Shown here one piece after another: positions 25,609 to 36,155 of a stretch of DNA of 64,000 nucleotides. The position numbers and the translations under genes were made by a program. Every line of letters begins with the position of its first letter. Within the stretch, counting starts at the first letter, position 1. Where the stretch lies: assembly GCF_004331285.1 (NCBI RefSeq), contig NZ_SJOH01000002.1:124001-188000 (forward strand), given 5' to 3'. Under the pieces are notes generated by a model, which saw nothing but the letters and a program-made list of their open reading frames with translations, was not told where the DNA came from and did not search any database. The stretch comes from Acinetobacter sp. ANC 3781. Lineage in GTDB: Bacteria > Pseudomonadota > Gammaproteobacteria > Pseudomonadales > Moraxellaceae.

Positions 25609-26271
25609 ATGCATCAGTTGCAGCCGCAACCTGAAGTCACTACTTCATTACGGTTCACCACTCATTCAACCTCAGATTCTGCGGTTTTTTTAGACCATGT
25701 GCAACTCTCACCGTGGGCTAATTTGCAAACAGAAGTTCAACAAGTAGATTGGCTTATACTACACTTTAATCACTGGTTTTCCCACCTAAATGTGACGCTT
25801 GTTCGTGGTGATTTTGAACCTGAATATTTTCCAGCGAATAAAGACCTCCCTGCCCGCATTCAGTTTGCCCATGGTTTCTTTAATAGTGCGTTACACGAGA
25901 TCAGCCACTGGAGCATTGCGGGCGACCAAAGACGCTTAATGGCAGATTTGGGCTATTGGTATGCCCCGGATGGCCGAAGTGCTGAGCAACAAGCGTTATT
26001 TGAGCAGGTCGAAATTAAACCGCAAGCCATTGAATGGTTATTCTCTCAAGCTTTCGGTCGAAAATTCCGCGTATCTTTAGATAATTTAACTGGTGATGGC
26101 GGTAATGGCACAACTTTTAAAGACAATGTTTATGCCCAAGTTCATCAATATTTTAACGGTGAAGCCAAACTTCCCCGCGATGCAGCACGCTTTATTCAGT
26201 GTATCTGTGCCTGTACGCGAAGTGGCAAAACATTACAAAGTGATGAGTTTCAACGCGAAACTCTGGACTGA
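25609..26271 (+). CDS. epmC: Elongation factor P hydroxylase
   Basis: EpmC (YfcM) hydroxylates the modified lysine of elongation factor P. The product matches the family: AHGFFNSALHEISHWSIAGDQRR with the HExxH metal ligands, DLGYWYAPDGRSAEQQ, and VEIKPQAIEWLF. I use the ATG at 25609 (MHQLQPQPEV); an upstream in-frame start at 25570 adds 13 residues with no clear ribosome site. The N-terminal 55 residues are less conserved. It is divergent from yceD. Confidence 0.9.
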   Translation: MHQLQPQPEVTTSLRFTTHSTSDSAVFLDHVQLSPWANLQTEVQQVDWLILHFNHWFSHLNVTLVRGDFEPEYFPANKDLPARIQFAHGFFNSALHEISHWSIAGDQRRLMADLGYWYAPDGRSAEQQALFEQVEIKPQAIEWLFSQAFGRKFRVSLDNLTGDGGNGTTFKDNVYAQVHQYFNGEAKLPRDAARFIQCICACTRSGKTLQSDEFQRETLD

Positions 26272-26355
26272 ATTACATAAACTCATCAAAGCATGATTGC
26301 AAGACTTTGTAAAATCAACAGATAATGTCTAAAAATAAATCGGGAGAGAATAAAT

Positions 26356-26973
26356 ATGCTTCATTTAAGAGTACATCCTGATAATCCTCAACCCCGTTTA
26401 ATCACGCAGGCGGTAGAACGTATTCGTGCGGGCGATGTGGTGGTCTACCCGACCGATGCCGCATATGCAATTGGCTGTCAAATCGGTAATAAAAATGCCA
26501 TGGAGCGTATTGCACAAATACGTGGCTTAGGGCCAAAGCATCAATATGCCATTCTATGTTGTGATTTATCCGATATTGCCACCTATGCCAAGGTGGACAA
26601 TGCCATGTATCGGTTGCTGAAAAATAATACCCCTGCTGTAACCACCTTTATCTTACCTGCAACCAGTGAAGTCCCTAAACGACTAATGCATCCAAAAAAG
26701 AAAACCATTGGACTGCGTATTCCGAGTAATCCGATTTGTCGAATGTTATTGAAAGAGCTGGATGAACCCCTGTTAACCAGTACGCTAATTCTTCCCAATC
26801 ATACAGAGCCTTTAGATGATCCATATGATATTGAAATGGAACTGGGCAAACGGATTGATGTGTTTGTGGATGGGGGTCTAGGAATCTTAAATACCACCAG
26901 CATTGTTGATTTATCCGGCGAGCATCCGGAAGTGATCCGTCATGGGGTCGGAGATGTAAGCGCTTTCGAGTAA
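26356..26973 (+). CDS. yciO: YciO family protein (Sua5/YciO/YrdC)
   Basis: The 205-residue protein has the YrdC fold: VVYPTDAAYAIGCQIG near residue 30, LKNNTPAVTTFIL, KKKTIGLRIPSNP, and a DVFVDGG-STTSIVDL type C-terminal part. It resembles E. coli YciO more than TsaC (same IHPDNPQ-like opening and PKRLMHP segment), so its role in threonylcarbamoyl-adenosine synthesis is uncertain; YciO itself is poorly characterised. A GGGAGAG ribosome site precedes the ATG, and a long hairpin follows the stop. Confidence 0.9.
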   Translation: MLHLRVHPDNPQPRLITQAVERIRAGDVVVYPTDAAYAIGCQIGNKNAMERIAQIRGLGPKHQYAILCCDLSDIATYAKVDNAMYRLLKNNTPAVTTFILPATSEVPKRLMHPKKKTIGLRIPSNPICRMLLKELDEPLLTSTLILPNHTEPLDDPYDIEMELGKRIDVFVDGGLGILNTTSIVDLSGEHPEVIRHGVGDVSAFE

Positions 26974-27012
26974 GCGCTTTATTCTGCATCCTTGAATACA
27001 GAATAAATCAAG
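26965..27012 (+). terminator. Long hairpin after yciO, probable terminator
   Basis: GCGCTT...TATTCTG pairs with CAGAATA...AAGCGC around a 12-base loop, beginning inside the stop region of yciO. A T-rich stretch (ATTTTTTATT) follows 15 bases later. Confidence 0.6.
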
Positions 27013-27099
27013 CGCCACTCTTCCATTTTTTATTGTATGTCAACGTTTTCTCAGAGACGGGCGATATTCTGATGTCTCTGTAAATGTGATTGCATTGGT

Positions 27100-27558
27100 T
27101 TATACAGCTTGATTAAAATTTGGACATTCAGTAAGGGTTTGCTTGGTCTGATAAATTTCTTGTCTAAATTTATTCTGAATAATATAAGTCGCCGTCACGT
27201 TATCGTCTTTATAGACCGTTAAATAAGCATCTACCATATCCGGTTTCTGTCCTTTTAACTTCTCCAGAATTGAACAGCCTAGCTGATTGACACTGTTTTT
27301 TATAGGATCCGGAACTTGTTTACCATTAAATTCTGTCAAATACATATAAGTAATAATATTGGGATAGTGATTTAAGATATCCCCATCATCGATCGGTAAT
27401 CCTGTACTCTTCATTTGCTGGCGCATCGTATCATCCATACGGATATTTTTTAATGTCTCACGCACTTGCTGCTGAAACTTATGCTTCCAATACAGTTCAA
27501 TCCCTCCAAATAACACTGCAATGATAAATGTGCCTGTAATCACAAATTTAATATTCAT
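27100..27558 (-). CDS. Hypothetical membrane-anchored protein
   Basis: The likely start is the ATG at 27558 (MNIKFVITGTF), since the eight upstream residues of the longer frame lie before the hydrophobic segment. The protein has one N-terminal helix (about 4-22) and a periplasmic part of about 130 residues with two cysteines (LGCSILEKL and LTECPNF) that could form a disulfide. I recognise no family. It is flanked by the yciO hairpin and a decayed acetyltransferase gene. A real gene is likely from its length and composition. Confidence 0.65.
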   Translation of the reverse strand: MNIKFVITGTFIIAVLFGGIELYWKHKFQQQVRETLKNIRMDDTMRQQMKSTGLPIDDGDILNHYPNIITYMYLTEFNGKQVPDPIKNSVNQLGCSILEKLKGQKPDMVDAYLTVYKDDNVTATYIIQNKFRQEIYQTKQTLTECPNFNQAV

Positions 27559-27674
27559 CCTCAGCCTGCTTATAATTATCAAAAAATTATTATTATGCCA
27601 ACCGTATCACTCTTTTTTATTTTCCTTAATGACAAAACCTATTGTTATGTTATTTTTCTTATTCAGTTTGTAAG

Positions 27675-28343
27675 TTAGTTAAACACTTTTTTCTGCTCTT
27701 CCTCTGCATCAAGATTATCTGGCTCGAAATCATTCTGATAAGCTTTTTGAAGATTGATCCATTCTTCATCTAATATTGAAAACCAGGCAGAATTGCGGTT
27801 TTGGCGTTTGGCTATAAAGTGTTAACGAAAGGTTGCTTTATACTGAAATCCAAACCTTACAGCCACATATTTTGACGATTGATTCAATACATCACATTTT
27901 CACTCAACCTAGCAAACTCTTGCTCAAAATATGCTTTCAATCATAAATAGATCGCTTCAGTCGAGGCATTGGACTGTTTTATTGGTGGCGAAAAAAATAT
28001 TAGCCAGATCTATAACCTAATCCGCAGGATATTGATTAATTAACCTCACCCATACCGCCACCGTATCATTCACTTTAATTAAATAATGAATGCTTCTTTT
28101 AAAACCAAAATAATTAGCTAAAGCGATTGGTAATTCATCTTCAACTTTAAGGTCTGAGTAAGATAAATCGTTCCAATAACTGCGCTCCACTTTTATATTT
28201 ATACATTGCAACATTTGCTGAAAATACGCTTCATTGAGTGTAGTCACAGACAAATCATGTAATGTGACACTGTTTCCATATAGATTTTTTGCTGAAAACT
28301 GCCCTGCTGAAGGATTGGATACAGCTATACCAATAATTTGACT
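27675..28343 (-). pseudogene. Decayed GNAT acetyltransferase (RimJ/RimL type)
   Basis: Fragments in order on the minus strand rebuild one acetyltransferase. 28343-28017 stays open and reads QIIGIAVSN, NSVTLHDLS, YFGFKRSIHYLIK. It has no ATG at its head (only a TTG at 28253) and ends in TAG. Then IFFSPPIKQSNASTEAIYL, a stop, LKAYFEQEF, a frame change, KCDVLNQSSKYVAVRFGFQYKATFR, a TAA where Gln is expected, and HFIAKRQNR-WFSILDEEW to the end at 27675. The motifs and their order fit acetyltransferases of about 220 residues. At least four stops and a frameshift make it non-functional. Family recognised from memory. Confidence 0.78.
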
Positions 28344-28673
28344 CTATTCATTTTCTTGTACTTTCTGATAATTTTTCCTAGATGATCCCATAGTCTGTAT
28401 TAGTGTTCTAGTGCGCAAAGATTTGTTTTATACCAGTAAAAAAATCATATTTAACAATGATATCAAAGGCATTATTTCTATTTCAATAAAAAATCCCTAT
28501 TTATTTTAGGTTTTTTTGTCATTTGTTAGATTTTGTAATTTATTTGAAGGCCATTTTCCTTTAGACTACGCAGATTAATTATGTGCTTTTTCTCTTCACA
28601 CAGCACCTATCCTGAAAGCTGATCTGAAATAGCATCTTCATGCCTTTGAAAATTCGCGTGGCCTATAACTGTA
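28344..28673. other. AT-rich region between the pseudogene and scpA
   Basis: No open frame with a ribosome site is present. The 5' end of the decayed acetyltransferase may extend a few codons into it. It must hold the scpA promoter; no element is clear. Confidence 0.5.
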
Positions 28674-29468
28674 ATGAATCAACCGATCCATAATCCTATG
28701 GAGCAAGCTTCACCCATCCGTATTTTGGATGAGTGGCAAGAATCTATTCCAGAGGATTTGTATATTCCTCCTGCAGCATTTGAAATTCTTTTAGAGCATT
28801 TCGAAGGACCACTCGACTTCCTGATTTATCTGATTCAAAAAAGCGGTTTTGACTTATTACAACTAGATATTGCGCCGATTGCAGCCCAGTATTTGTCGTA
28901 TATGGATGCAATGAAGTCACTCAATATTGAATTAACAGCTGACTATATGGTGATGGCGGCTTTATTGGCCGATCTTAAATCACGCTTACTGCTACCCAAA
29001 GCAAATACATCCATTGTGATTGAAAAAGATCCAAAACAACAACTGATTGATCGTCTGGAAAATTATTTACGGGTAAAACAGGCGGCCGAACGTTTGGGGC
29101 AAATGCCCGTTTTAGACCGTGACACCTTCCCCACCAATGTCAGTTTAGGTCAAATTGCACAGAATAATGAAGGCTATGATATTGGTCTTTTACGTGATGC
29201 TTTATTTTGCGTGTTTAATCGCCCCGAACCGATGACCCATCAAATTTTACAAGAACCAGTATTGCTTGAAGAACGGATTGCCTTTATTGAAAATCGTTTA
29301 AGGTCCGGTGAAATCCTACATTTTCAAGCCTTATTGAAACCGAGTCAGGGACGTATGGGGATGGTGGTCACCTTTATGGCCATTTTAGAACTGACCCGCC
29401 AACAAAAAGTGAATATTATTGCAACCGGTATTGAAGCGCCACTTGCGATTCAAGGAGTACTCGCATGA
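28674..29468 (+). CDS. scpA: Segregation and condensation protein A
   Basis: ScpA is the kleisin that bridges the heads of Smc in the bacterial condensin complex. The 264-residue protein shows the family core FEGPLDFLIYLIQKSGFDLLQLDI at about residue 41, MAALLADLKSRLLLP, and a C-terminal winged-helix part (TFMAILELTRQQKVNI). About 35 residues precede the conserved core. Its end overlaps the scpB start by four bases. Smc itself is encoded at 42368-45820. Confidence 0.94.
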   Translation: MNQPIHNPMEQASPIRILDEWQESIPEDLYIPPAAFEILLEHFEGPLDFLIYLIQKSGFDLLQLDIAPIAAQYLSYMDAMKSLNIELTADYMVMAALLADLKSRLLLPKANTSIVIEKDPKQQLIDRLENYLRVKQAAERLGQMPVLDRDTFPTNVSLGQIAQNNEGYDIGLLRDALFCVFNRPEPMTHQILQEPVLLEERIAFIENRLRSGEILHFQALLKPSQGRMGMVVTFMAILELTRQQKVNIIATGIEAPLAIQGVLA

Positions 29469-30055
29469 TTGATCATCAAGCCTCTCCTTTATCTGTTGCT
29501 GATAACCAACATGAAGTTTTGATGCAACTGGAAGCAATTATTTTTGCAAGTGAAGCAGCTGTTTCACTTGCACGTTTAAAAGAAGCGTTCCAGAATCTAT
29601 ATTCTAAACAAGAATTGCGTCAATTCTTGCAACAACTTGCTATGCTACAACATGGCAGATCGATCGAACTGGTGGAAACAGCACAAGGTTTCCGTTTTCA
29701 GGTTCGTGCTAAATATCGCAATATCATTACCCAAGTTTGGCCAGAGCGACCAACTCGCTTATCGCCAACCATGCTCGAAACCCTTGCTGTGATTGCTTAC
29801 CATCAACCAGTAACCCGAGCAGATATTGAACAAATTCGTGGAGTTTCAAATAATAGTCAGATACTGAGATCGTTGTTTGACTGGAACTGGATTAAAGAGT
29901 CTGGTTTTAGAGAGCTACCGGGAAAACCCGCGTTGTTAGTTACAACGCCACAATTTTTAAATGCTTTTGGCCTGGCGTCTTTAGGTCAATTGCCTCCCCT
30001 ACAGGATGCCAAGGAAGCTTTTATGGCCCTCGATGCTCACGCACCGAAGTCATAG
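29465..30055 (+). CDS. scpB: Segregation and condensation protein B
   Basis: ScpB is the winged-helix partner of ScpA in Smc-ScpAB. The 196-residue protein has two winged-helix domains: the first from LEAIIFASEAAVSLARLKEAF (about 22), the second with LSPTMLETLAVIAYHQPVTRADIEQIRGV (about 97). It overlaps scpA (ATGA) and lies 41 bases before rluB, so the three form one transcript. Confidence 0.95.
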   Translation: MIDHQASPLSVADNQHEVLMQLEAIIFASEAAVSLARLKEAFQNLYSKQELRQFLQQLAMLQHGRSIELVETAQGFRFQVRAKYRNIITQVWPERPTRLSPTMLETLAVIAYHQPVTRADIEQIRGVSNNSQILRSLFDWNWIKESGFRELPGKPALLVTTPQFLNAFGLASLGQLPPLQDAKEAFMALDAHAPKS

Positions 30056-30096
30056 ATAGGTGAACTGTTGATGATAATTTCTAAGGTTATGCTGTC

Positions 30097-31206
30097 ATGA
30101 GTGAAAAATTACAAAAGGTGCTTGCACGCGTTGGTTTGGGTTCTCGCCGTTATATGGAAGAAGTCATTGCCGCTGGTCGTGTAAGTATCAACGGACGTGT
30201 TGCCCAAGTGGGTGAACGCATTGAACCAGGTGATGAGCTTCGCATCGATGGTCGTAAAGTCCAATTTCAGATTGAAGACGAAATTCGTCGTCGTGTTCTG
30301 ATTTACTACAAACCAGAAGGTGAAATTTGTTCACGCAATGACCCTGAATCACGTCCGACCGTATTCGAACAGCTTCCAGCAATTCCAGGTGACCGCTGGG
30401 TGATGGTCGGCCGTCTGGATATTAACTCGACTGGTCTTTTATTGTTCACGAATGATGGTGAGTTGGCGAATCGCCTAATGCACCCTTCAAACGAAATTGA
30501 ACGTGAATATGCCGTGCGTGTGATGGGTGAAGTAACACCACAACTTAAAAACAATATGACCAATGGCGTTGTTCTGGATGATGGTCCGGCAAAATTTGAA
30601 TCATTCTCTGAAATTGGTGGTGAAGGGATTAACCGCTGGTATCAAGTAGTGGTAAAAGAAGGTCGTAACCGCGAAGTTCGTCGTATTTTCGAATCTCAAG
30701 GTCTTAAAGTTAGCCGCTTGCTGCGTACCCGTTATGGGACTGTCATTTTACCTCGCGAACTTCGTACAGGCCGCTGGATGGAGCTTGATAAAGGCGACAT
30801 CGACAACTTAACCAAATCGGTTGAGTTAAAGCCACGTCAAGGTACGGGCTTGTTTGGTATGGCAAAACGTCGTAACGAACGTATGCAGGAAAAACCAATG
30901 GCTGCACGTCGTGGTGGTTATTTACGTCAGCAACGTCGTGATAACGAAGAAGACGTTCAAAAGCCAGCTTTCAACCGCGAACGTCGTGAAAACCCAAATG
31001 GCTCTGGTCAACGTCGTCAAGACAATAGTCAAGGTACATATGTGCAGCGTGAAACTCGCCAAGACACTAATACCAATACATCTACACAGCGCGAACGTCG
31101 CCCGGAAAATTTTGGTAACCAAGTGACTTATGGCCAACGTGAACGCCGTGATGAAAATGCACCACGCAAACCATTCGGCATCAATAAAGGCTTTAAGAAG
31201 TTTTAA
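30097..31206 (+). CDS. rluB: 23S rRNA pseudouridine2605 synthase with long basic tail
   Basis: RluB makes pseudouridine in 23S rRNA. The 369-residue protein has an S4 domain (1-60, LQKVLARVGLGSRRYMEE), the catalytic Asp108 in GRLDINSTGLLLFTNDG, and the RsuA-family segment GRNREVRRIFES. From about residue 245 to the end runs a low-complexity tail rich in Arg, Gln, Asn and Glu with recurring QRERR-like units, probably an RNA-binding, disordered region. It is third in the scpAB-rluB operon and ends at a terminator. Confidence 0.94.
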   Translation: MSEKLQKVLARVGLGSRRYMEEVIAAGRVSINGRVAQVGERIEPGDELRIDGRKVQFQIEDEIRRRVLIYYKPEGEICSRNDPESRPTVFEQLPAIPGDRWVMVGRLDINSTGLLLFTNDGELANRLMHPSNEIEREYAVRVMGEVTPQLKNNMTNGVVLDDGPAKFESFSEIGGEGINRWYQVVVKEGRNREVRRIFESQGLKVSRLLRTRYGTVILPRELRTGRWMELDKGDIDNLTKSVELKPRQGTGLFGMAKRRNERMQEKPMAARRGGYLRQQRRDNEEDVQKPAFNRERRENPNGSGQRRQDNSQGTYVQRETRQDTNTNTSTQRERRPENFGNQVTYGQRERRDENAPRKPFGINKGFKKF

Positions 31207-31216
31207 TTTCTAAAGT

Positions 31217-31246
31217 AAAAAAACCACTCATTCGAGTGGTTTTTTA
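31217..31246. terminator. Bidirectional terminator between rluB and bioD
   Basis: AAACCACTC/GAGTGGTTT with A and T runs on both sides, 11 bases after rluB. Confidence 0.9.
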
Positions 31247-31288
31247 TGACTTCCATTATTTCCTATTTCCGCTTTGCATGAAAAAGGA

Positions 31289-31939
31289 TTAAAAGGACGG
31301 TAAAACGGGTATGTCGATCCATTGTGCATGTGGAAAATTTTCCGCCAAATATGCTTTTAAATATTCTGAGGTATCTTTAGAAATAAGCTCATCTTGTGAT
31401 TCGTCATTTAGGTTATAGGCCAAAGCGTAAAGTTCCAAGCCACGGCTTTTCAAAGCCTCCAAGCTCAGTAAAGTATGGTTAATACTGCCCAAACGCCCCG
31501 AACTGACTAAAATTACAGGAAATTTCTTTCTTGCTACATAATCAATCGTCAGTAATTCTGTGGTTAAAGGCACCATCAAGCCACCTGCACCTTCCAGCAA
31601 AACCACTTCATATTTATTCGCCAGTTGCTGAGTGGCATCTTCAATTTTCTGAAAATCAATTTCACGACCATCAATTTTAGTCGCCAAATGTGGTGATGCG
31701 GGATAAGTAAAAATTTCTGGCATGGTGAGTTTACTTTCATCTTCCGGAAACCAGCCCATCTGCATAATTTCACGGTGCCGTTCGATATCTTCAGAAATAT
31801 CGGTATTGCCGGTTTGGATCAGCTTTTGGGTAATGGTTTTTTTGCCCTGCTCATTCCATAACTTTGCCAGATAACCCGTGGTATAGGTCTTGCCAATACC
31901 GGTATCAATACCACTAATAAAATAAACCGCTGCGGTCAT
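31289..31939 (-). CDS. bioD: Dethiobiotin synthetase
   Basis: BioD closes the ureido ring of dethiobiotin using ATP and CO2. The P-loop [18 protein letters not shown] is near residue 10 and [11 protein letters not shown] lies near 107. The start is the ATG at 31939 ([11 protein letters not shown]): it overlaps the bioC stop as ATGA, whereas the longer frame starting 21 bases upstream lies inside bioC. The resulting 216 residues fit the family. It is the last gene of the biotin operon. Confidence 0.93.
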   Translation of the reverse strand: MTAAVYFISGIDTGIGKTYTTGYLAKLWNEQGKKTITQKLIQTGNTDISEDIERHREIMQMGWFPEDESKLTMPEIFTYPASPHLATKIDGREIDFQKIEDATQQLANKYEVVLLEGAGGLMVPLTTELLTIDYVARKKFPVILVSSGRLGSINHTLLSLEALKSRGLELYALAYNLNDESQDELISKDTSEYLKAYLAENFPHAQWIDIPVLPSF

Positions 31940-32706
31940 GGCTTGCTCCGTGCAATGCAATAAATAGGATGATAACTCAGCTGATAATGGCGTTGGCCAC
32001 GCTGATCAAGCTCTGAAAATTGCAGATAATCTTGATAAAACTGCTGCAATGACTGTTTAGTCCAGCGATGCCGCGATGCGGTTGCAGTAACGCCTGTGGC
32101 TTTTAAGTGTTGCAGTACTTCTTTAGGATGTGAAAAAGTTAATGTTTCCATACCTTCTGAAAGATGCAAAATTTCAAAATCCTGCTGCAGCAACTTTTGC
32201 TGAATAGATTCAATACCTAGATAACCCAAACCCTGTCCAGTCAATGCCTTAATCTCTTTTAAATTCTGCTGACCAAAAGTCGAAAAACACAAATAGCCTT
32301 GCTGCGTTAAAGCTTCAGAACATTTTTTAAAAACGGCATCCAGATCAGCAATCCATTGCAAAGCTGAACTGGAAGTAATCAGATCAAATGTTTGTGGAAA
32401 ATTCAGTTGTTCTACATCACCAATCAGCCATTGCAAATTTTCTTTAGCTTGAAAATGCTGCTGAACTTCAGGATACAGGTCATTTAAAAACAGTTGTTTG
32501 ATTGCAAAATGCTGCATCAGCAAATGACTTAAATTTCCCGAACCACAGCCAATTTCAAAAACACAATCTAAACTGTTTTTAGATAAATGTTCTTGCATCA
32601 ATCGAATTAAATCTTGGCATATCTGTTTTTGCACTACCGCATGTTGAGTATAGCTTTGCGCTGCTTTTTCAAAGCGCTGCGCGACTTGTAATTTATCAAT
32701 ATTCAC
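31936..32706 (-). CDS. bioC: Malonyl-ACP O-methyltransferase
   Basis: BioC methylates malonyl-ACP so that it enters fatty-acid synthesis as a pimelate primer. The 256-residue protein has the SAM-binding motif [15 protein letters not shown] near residue 49 and the family opening [19 protein letters not shown]. It lies nine bases after bioF and overlaps bioD by four. Length fits E. coli BioC (251). Confidence 0.93.
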   Translation of the reverse strand: MNIDKLQVAQRFEKAAQSYTQHAVVQKQICQDLIRLMQEHLSKNSLDCVFEIGCGSGNLSHLLMQHFAIKQLFLNDLYPEVQQHFQAKENLQWLIGDVEQLNFPQTFDLITSSSALQWIADLDAVFKKCSEALTQQGYLCFSTFGQQNLKEIKALTGQGLGYLGIESIQQKLLQQDFEILHLSEGMETLTFSHPKEVLQHLKATGVTATASRHRWTKQSLQQFYQDYLQFSELDQRGQRHYQLSYHPIYCIARSKP

Positions 32707-32715
32707 CTTGCAAAC

Positions 32716-33873
32716 TCACAACAACGTCACAAGCTGATCAAGGTCAGTTTGGCTAATTTGTGTAGTCAGTGAAATACGTAATCTTGAGCCATGCTTAGGT
32801 ACAGTCGGTGGACGAACAGGCATGATGTAAAAACCGGCCTGCTGTAACTGCATTGCTTTCTCTACGGTTTTTTGCGACTCTCCGATAATCACCGGCACAA
32901 TATGTGAGGTTGAAGGACAAGCAAAACCTTTGTTTAAAACCGCTTGCTGTAGGGATTGACTGATATTGTTTAAATGCTGGCGCTCATTTTTTAAAGTTAA
33001 AACTTTTTGAAAAATAAAATCAGTCCAAGCCATACAGATCGGTGGCTGCGCAGTACTGAAAATCAGCGGTCGCATACTATTAATCAAATATTCACGGATG
33101 ATGGGATGACAAATCAGATAGCCTCCAACGGATGCAAGCGCTTTACCAAATGTCCCCACCAGCAAATCAATATCATCAATGACGCCATATTGTTCAGCAC
33201 ACCCTAAGCCTTGCTCTCCTCGTACCCCAATGGCATGTGCTTCATCGACATACAGCATGACTTTAGCAAATTGCTTTTTAATCCGAATCAGTTCAGCTAA
33301 ATCTGTTTCATCACCATCCATACTAAAAATAGATTCAGTCACTACAATAATGCGATCAAAAGCTTCATCTGCATGGTAAGTTTGCAAAAGCTGGGTTAGA
33401 TGATGCAGGTCATTATGACGATAACGCACATATTTGGCCGTAGATAAACGAATACCATCAATCATGCTGGCATGTACCAGTTTATCAGCCAAGATAAGGG
33501 TTTTACTGTCACTCAGTGCAGGTAAAATCCCGATATTCATGTGATAGCCACTGTTAAACAACAGTGCAGCGCGACCATGAAAAGCCTGACTTAAGCTAGC
33601 CTCTAACTGCTCATATTCAGGAAAATTACCGGTCAGCAAACGTGAAGATGATGAACTCATGATCCGCAGCTCATTTGGCGTTTCATCAAAAAATTGTTCA
33701 CGTAAACTCAAGTCAGAGGCCAAACCCAAATAATCATTGGATGAAAGATTGAGCATCTTCTGATTCTTAATTTCGATCATACGACCATGCTGAACATTGG
33801 AAGTAAATTGGCGCAGATTGCCCTGTTGCTTTAATTCATCCAGCTTTGCTGCATAGTCATTCAACAGGTTCAT
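32716..33873 (-). CDS. bioF: 8-amino-7-oxononanoate synthase
   Basis: BioF condenses pimeloyl-ACP with alanine in a PLP-dependent reaction. In the 385-residue protein the motif [14 protein letters not shown] is near residue 41, [17 protein letters not shown] holds the PLP-contacting Asp, and the Schiff-base Lys is in [15 protein letters not shown]. Its ATG overlaps the bioA stop by four bases. All family landmarks are intact. Confidence 0.95.
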   Translation of the reverse strand: MNLLNDYAAKLDELKQQGNLRQFTSNVQHGRMIEIKNQKMLNLSSNDYLGLASDLSLREQFFDETPNELRIMSSSSSRLLTGNFPEYEQLEASLSQAFHGRAALLFNSGYHMNIGILPALSDSKTLILADKLVHASMIDGIRLSTAKYVRYRHNDLHHLTQLLQTYHADEAFDRIIVVTESIFSMDGDETDLAELIRIKKQFAKVMLYVDEAHAIGVRGEQGLGCAEQYGVIDDIDLLVGTFGKALASVGGYLICHPIIREYLINSMRPLIFSTAQPPICMAWTDFIFQKVLTLKNERQHLNNISQSLQQAVLNKGFACPSTSHIVPVIIGESQKTVEKAMQLQQAGFYIMPVRPPTVPKHGSRLRISLTTQISQTDLDQLVTLL

Positions 33874-35195
33874 GCTGAAACCTCTTGCATCTGCTCAACC
33901 ACATCAACCAATTGCTCTAGCAAAGTATTCAGCTCTTGCTCACTAATTACGTACGGTGGCATCACATATACCAGTTTACCAAATGGACGTATCCAGATAC
34001 CGCGCTTAACAAACTGTTGTTGCAAGGTTTTCATATCGATATTAAAGCTCAGTTCAACCACGCCAATGGCACCCAATATCCGCACATCCTGTACATAGTC
34101 AAGTTGTGACAGAGGCTGTAAATGCTGATCTAATTGTTTTTCAATACGCTGAATATTCGCTTGCCAATCTTGTGCCAATAAAACTTCGGTACTTTTCAAC
34201 GCGACAGCACATGCCAGTGGATTGGCCATAAAGGTTGGACCATGCATAAACACACCCGCCTCACCTTGACTAATGGTTTCCGCAACCTGCTTTGTCGTTA
34301 AGGTTGCCGAGAGCGTCATATAACCGCCAGTTAAACCTTTGCCAATGCACATAATATCCGGTTCAACTTGTGCATGTTCCCATGCAAATAGCTTGCCGGT
34401 ACGCCCAAAACCCGTGGCAATTTCATCAAAAATTAACAGCACCTGGTACTTTTCACAGAGCAATTTGGCTTGACGTAAATATTCAGGATGATAAAACCGC
34501 ATCCCGCCTGCACCCTGCACAATCGGTTCAAGGATTAAACCGGCAATGGTTTGATGATGTTCAGCTAAAGTTTTTTCCAGTTCAGCAATATCGTCCTGAT
34601 TCCATTCATCATAAAAACCGACTTGCGGTGCCGAAACAAAGAAACGATTTGGCAGACTGGAACCAAAAATCTGATGCATGCCAGTAACTGGATCACAGAC
34701 CGACATCGCATTCCAGGTATCGCCGTGATAGCCAGAACGCGGGGTCACGAAATTGGTCTTTTGAGTCTGACCTTGTGCAGAGCCATTTTTTGAAGCTCCA
34801 TCTTTTGCAGACCAGTATTGCACAGCCATTTTCAGCGCCACTTCAACAGCGACCGACCCTGAATCGGCATAAAAAATTTTATCCAGACTTGGCGGGGTGA
34901 TTTTTAAGAGTAATTTTCCCAATTTAATTGCGGGATCATGGGTAAATCCACCAAACATGATATGCGACATCTTTTGCAATTGATCCGTTACTGCCTGATT
35001 CAGCTCAGGATGGTTATAACCATGAATGGCACACCACCAAGACGACATCCCATCAATCAGTTGTCGTCCATCTTCCAGTTCAATGATTGCACCATAAGCC
35101 TGTTTCACTTTAAATGTCGGCAATGGTTGTGTCATGGAGGTATAAGGATGCCAAATATGTTCAAGATCAAATTCCAGATCAGTTAACTGGGTCAT
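33870..35195 (-). CDS. bioA: Adenosylmethionine-8-amino-7-oxononanoate aminotransferase
   Basis: BioA transfers an amino group from SAM to make 7,8-diaminopelargonate. The protein starts best at 35195 ([21 protein letters not shown]); the frame extends five residues further upstream. Landmarks are [17 protein letters not shown] near 49, [20 protein letters not shown] with the PLP Asp, and the Lys in [16 protein letters not shown]. It overlaps bioF by four bases and follows bioH by about 86 bases. Confidence 0.95.
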   Translation of the reverse strand: MTQLTDLEFDLEHIWHPYTSMTQPLPTFKVKQAYGAIIELEDGRQLIDGMSSWWCAIHGYNHPELNQAVTDQLQKMSHIMFGGFTHDPAIKLGKLLLKITPPSLDKIFYADSGSVAVEVALKMAVQYWSAKDGASKNGSAQGQTQKTNFVTPRSGYHGDTWNAMSVCDPVTGMHQIFGSSLPNRFFVSAPQVGFYDEWNQDDIAELEKTLAEHHQTIAGLILEPIVQGAGGMRFYHPEYLRQAKLLCEKYQVLLIFDEIATGFGRTGKLFAWEHAQVEPDIMCIGKGLTGGYMTLSATLTTKQVAETISQGEAGVFMHGPTFMANPLACAVALKSTEVLLAQDWQANIQRIEKQLDQHLQPLSQLDYVQDVRILGAIGVVELSFNIDMKTLQQQFVKRGIWIRPFGKLVYVMPPYVISEQELNTLLEQLVDVVEQMQEVSA

Positions 35196-35281
35196 CCTTA
35201 CCTCTAACAATGCATAAAAATTCTAATTTTCAGATCTTAAACTGACACCGAATAAAAAGAAATTGCGATATAAGCCATTTC

Positions 35282-36010
35282 TTAAGTTGTTTGTTTTATT
35301 TTCTTTAAATACTGGCAGATTTTGTCAGTTGTTTCTTCTACATTAAATATAGGGAAGCCATGCGAACCAGCCATCAGATCCGCTTCTAAAAATTTTGCAT
35401 TGAAATTTTGAAGGTTTTCCGTAACTTTGCAGCTAACCAAAGCATCCTGCTGTGCGAGCAAATGATATTGATTCCCTGGATATTTTTTTAATATATCTGC
35501 AACATTTAATTTCTCCAATAAATTTAAACCTTGCTTTAATAGCTGAATTTGCTGCGGCTGAATTAAACTTTGCAAAGTGATGAAATCTGCCTTGGTACTT
35601 TTCACCCCCTGACAGACCATATAGCCAAATTTCTTTAATGTCGCAATGGCATCCTGTTCAAAGGACTGTTGAAACTGCTGAAAGGTGAGTTGATCCATTG
35701 CAGTTTGCCATGAGTCGTGGGCCACAAAACGAGGATTAGAAGCGAGGGTAATAAGGACTTTTTGTTGTGTATATTGTTGTTCAATTTGATCCACCAGCAA
35801 AGCGGCCAATTGTCCACCTAAAGACCAACCTACTATCACATCAAACTGTTTAGCCAGTTCAACCTGTTGTTGCACTATCTGCTCATCCAAGGCATTAAAG
35901 ATATTGATCAACTCAACTTGATGGCCTTGTTGTTGTAATGCCTGTTCCAAAGGATTAAGCAATTTGGTGCCACCCCCCCAGCCTGTGATGAGTAAAATAC
36001 GTTGCTGCAA
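35282..36010 (-). CDS. bioH: Pimeloyl-ACP methyl ester esterase (BioH-like)
   Basis: BioH cuts the methyl ester from pimeloyl-ACP once the chain is complete. The 242-residue alpha/beta hydrolase has the nucleophile Ser63 in VGWSLGGQLAALL, the segment LITLASNPRFVAHDSW that mirrors the E. coli BioH line VTVASSPCFSARDEW, a candidate Asp in LAQQDALVS and the His in AGSHGFPIF. Its place ahead of bioA-F-C-D supports the call. It is more distant from E. coli BioH than the other bio genes are, so the gene symbol is an inference from motifs and context. Confidence 0.82.
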   Translation of the reverse strand: MQQRILLITGWGGGTKLLNPLEQALQQQGHQVELINIFNALDEQIVQQQVELAKQFDVIVGWSLGGQLAALLVDQIEQQYTQQKVLITLASNPRFVAHDSWQTAMDQLTFQQFQQSFEQDAIATLKKFGYMVCQGVKSTKADFITLQSLIQPQQIQLLKQGLNLLEKLNVADILKKYPGNQYHLLAQQDALVSCKVTENLQNFNAKFLEADLMAGSHGFPIFNVEETTDKICQYLKKIKQTT

Positions 36011-36155
36011 TGTTAATCCTTAAATCCGTGCTCTGACTGACTACAGTATATAAAATTTCATTGTTTTTAAACTGCACAAAATCCATCAAAAATCATGTAC
36101 CTCATATCAATATAATTTTGTTAGTATTTAGAGATATCACAACAAAAAGAATGTT

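Noticed and set aside
28017-28253. A 78-residue hypothetical gene starting at TTG
   Set aside because: The frame is open further upstream without an ATG and its sequence continues as the N-terminal half of the decayed acetyltransferase.
27100-28673. A possible mobile-element scar because two decayed or unknown genes sit together
   Set aside because: No inverted terminal repeats, target-site duplications or transposase remnants were found; simple gene decay is enough.
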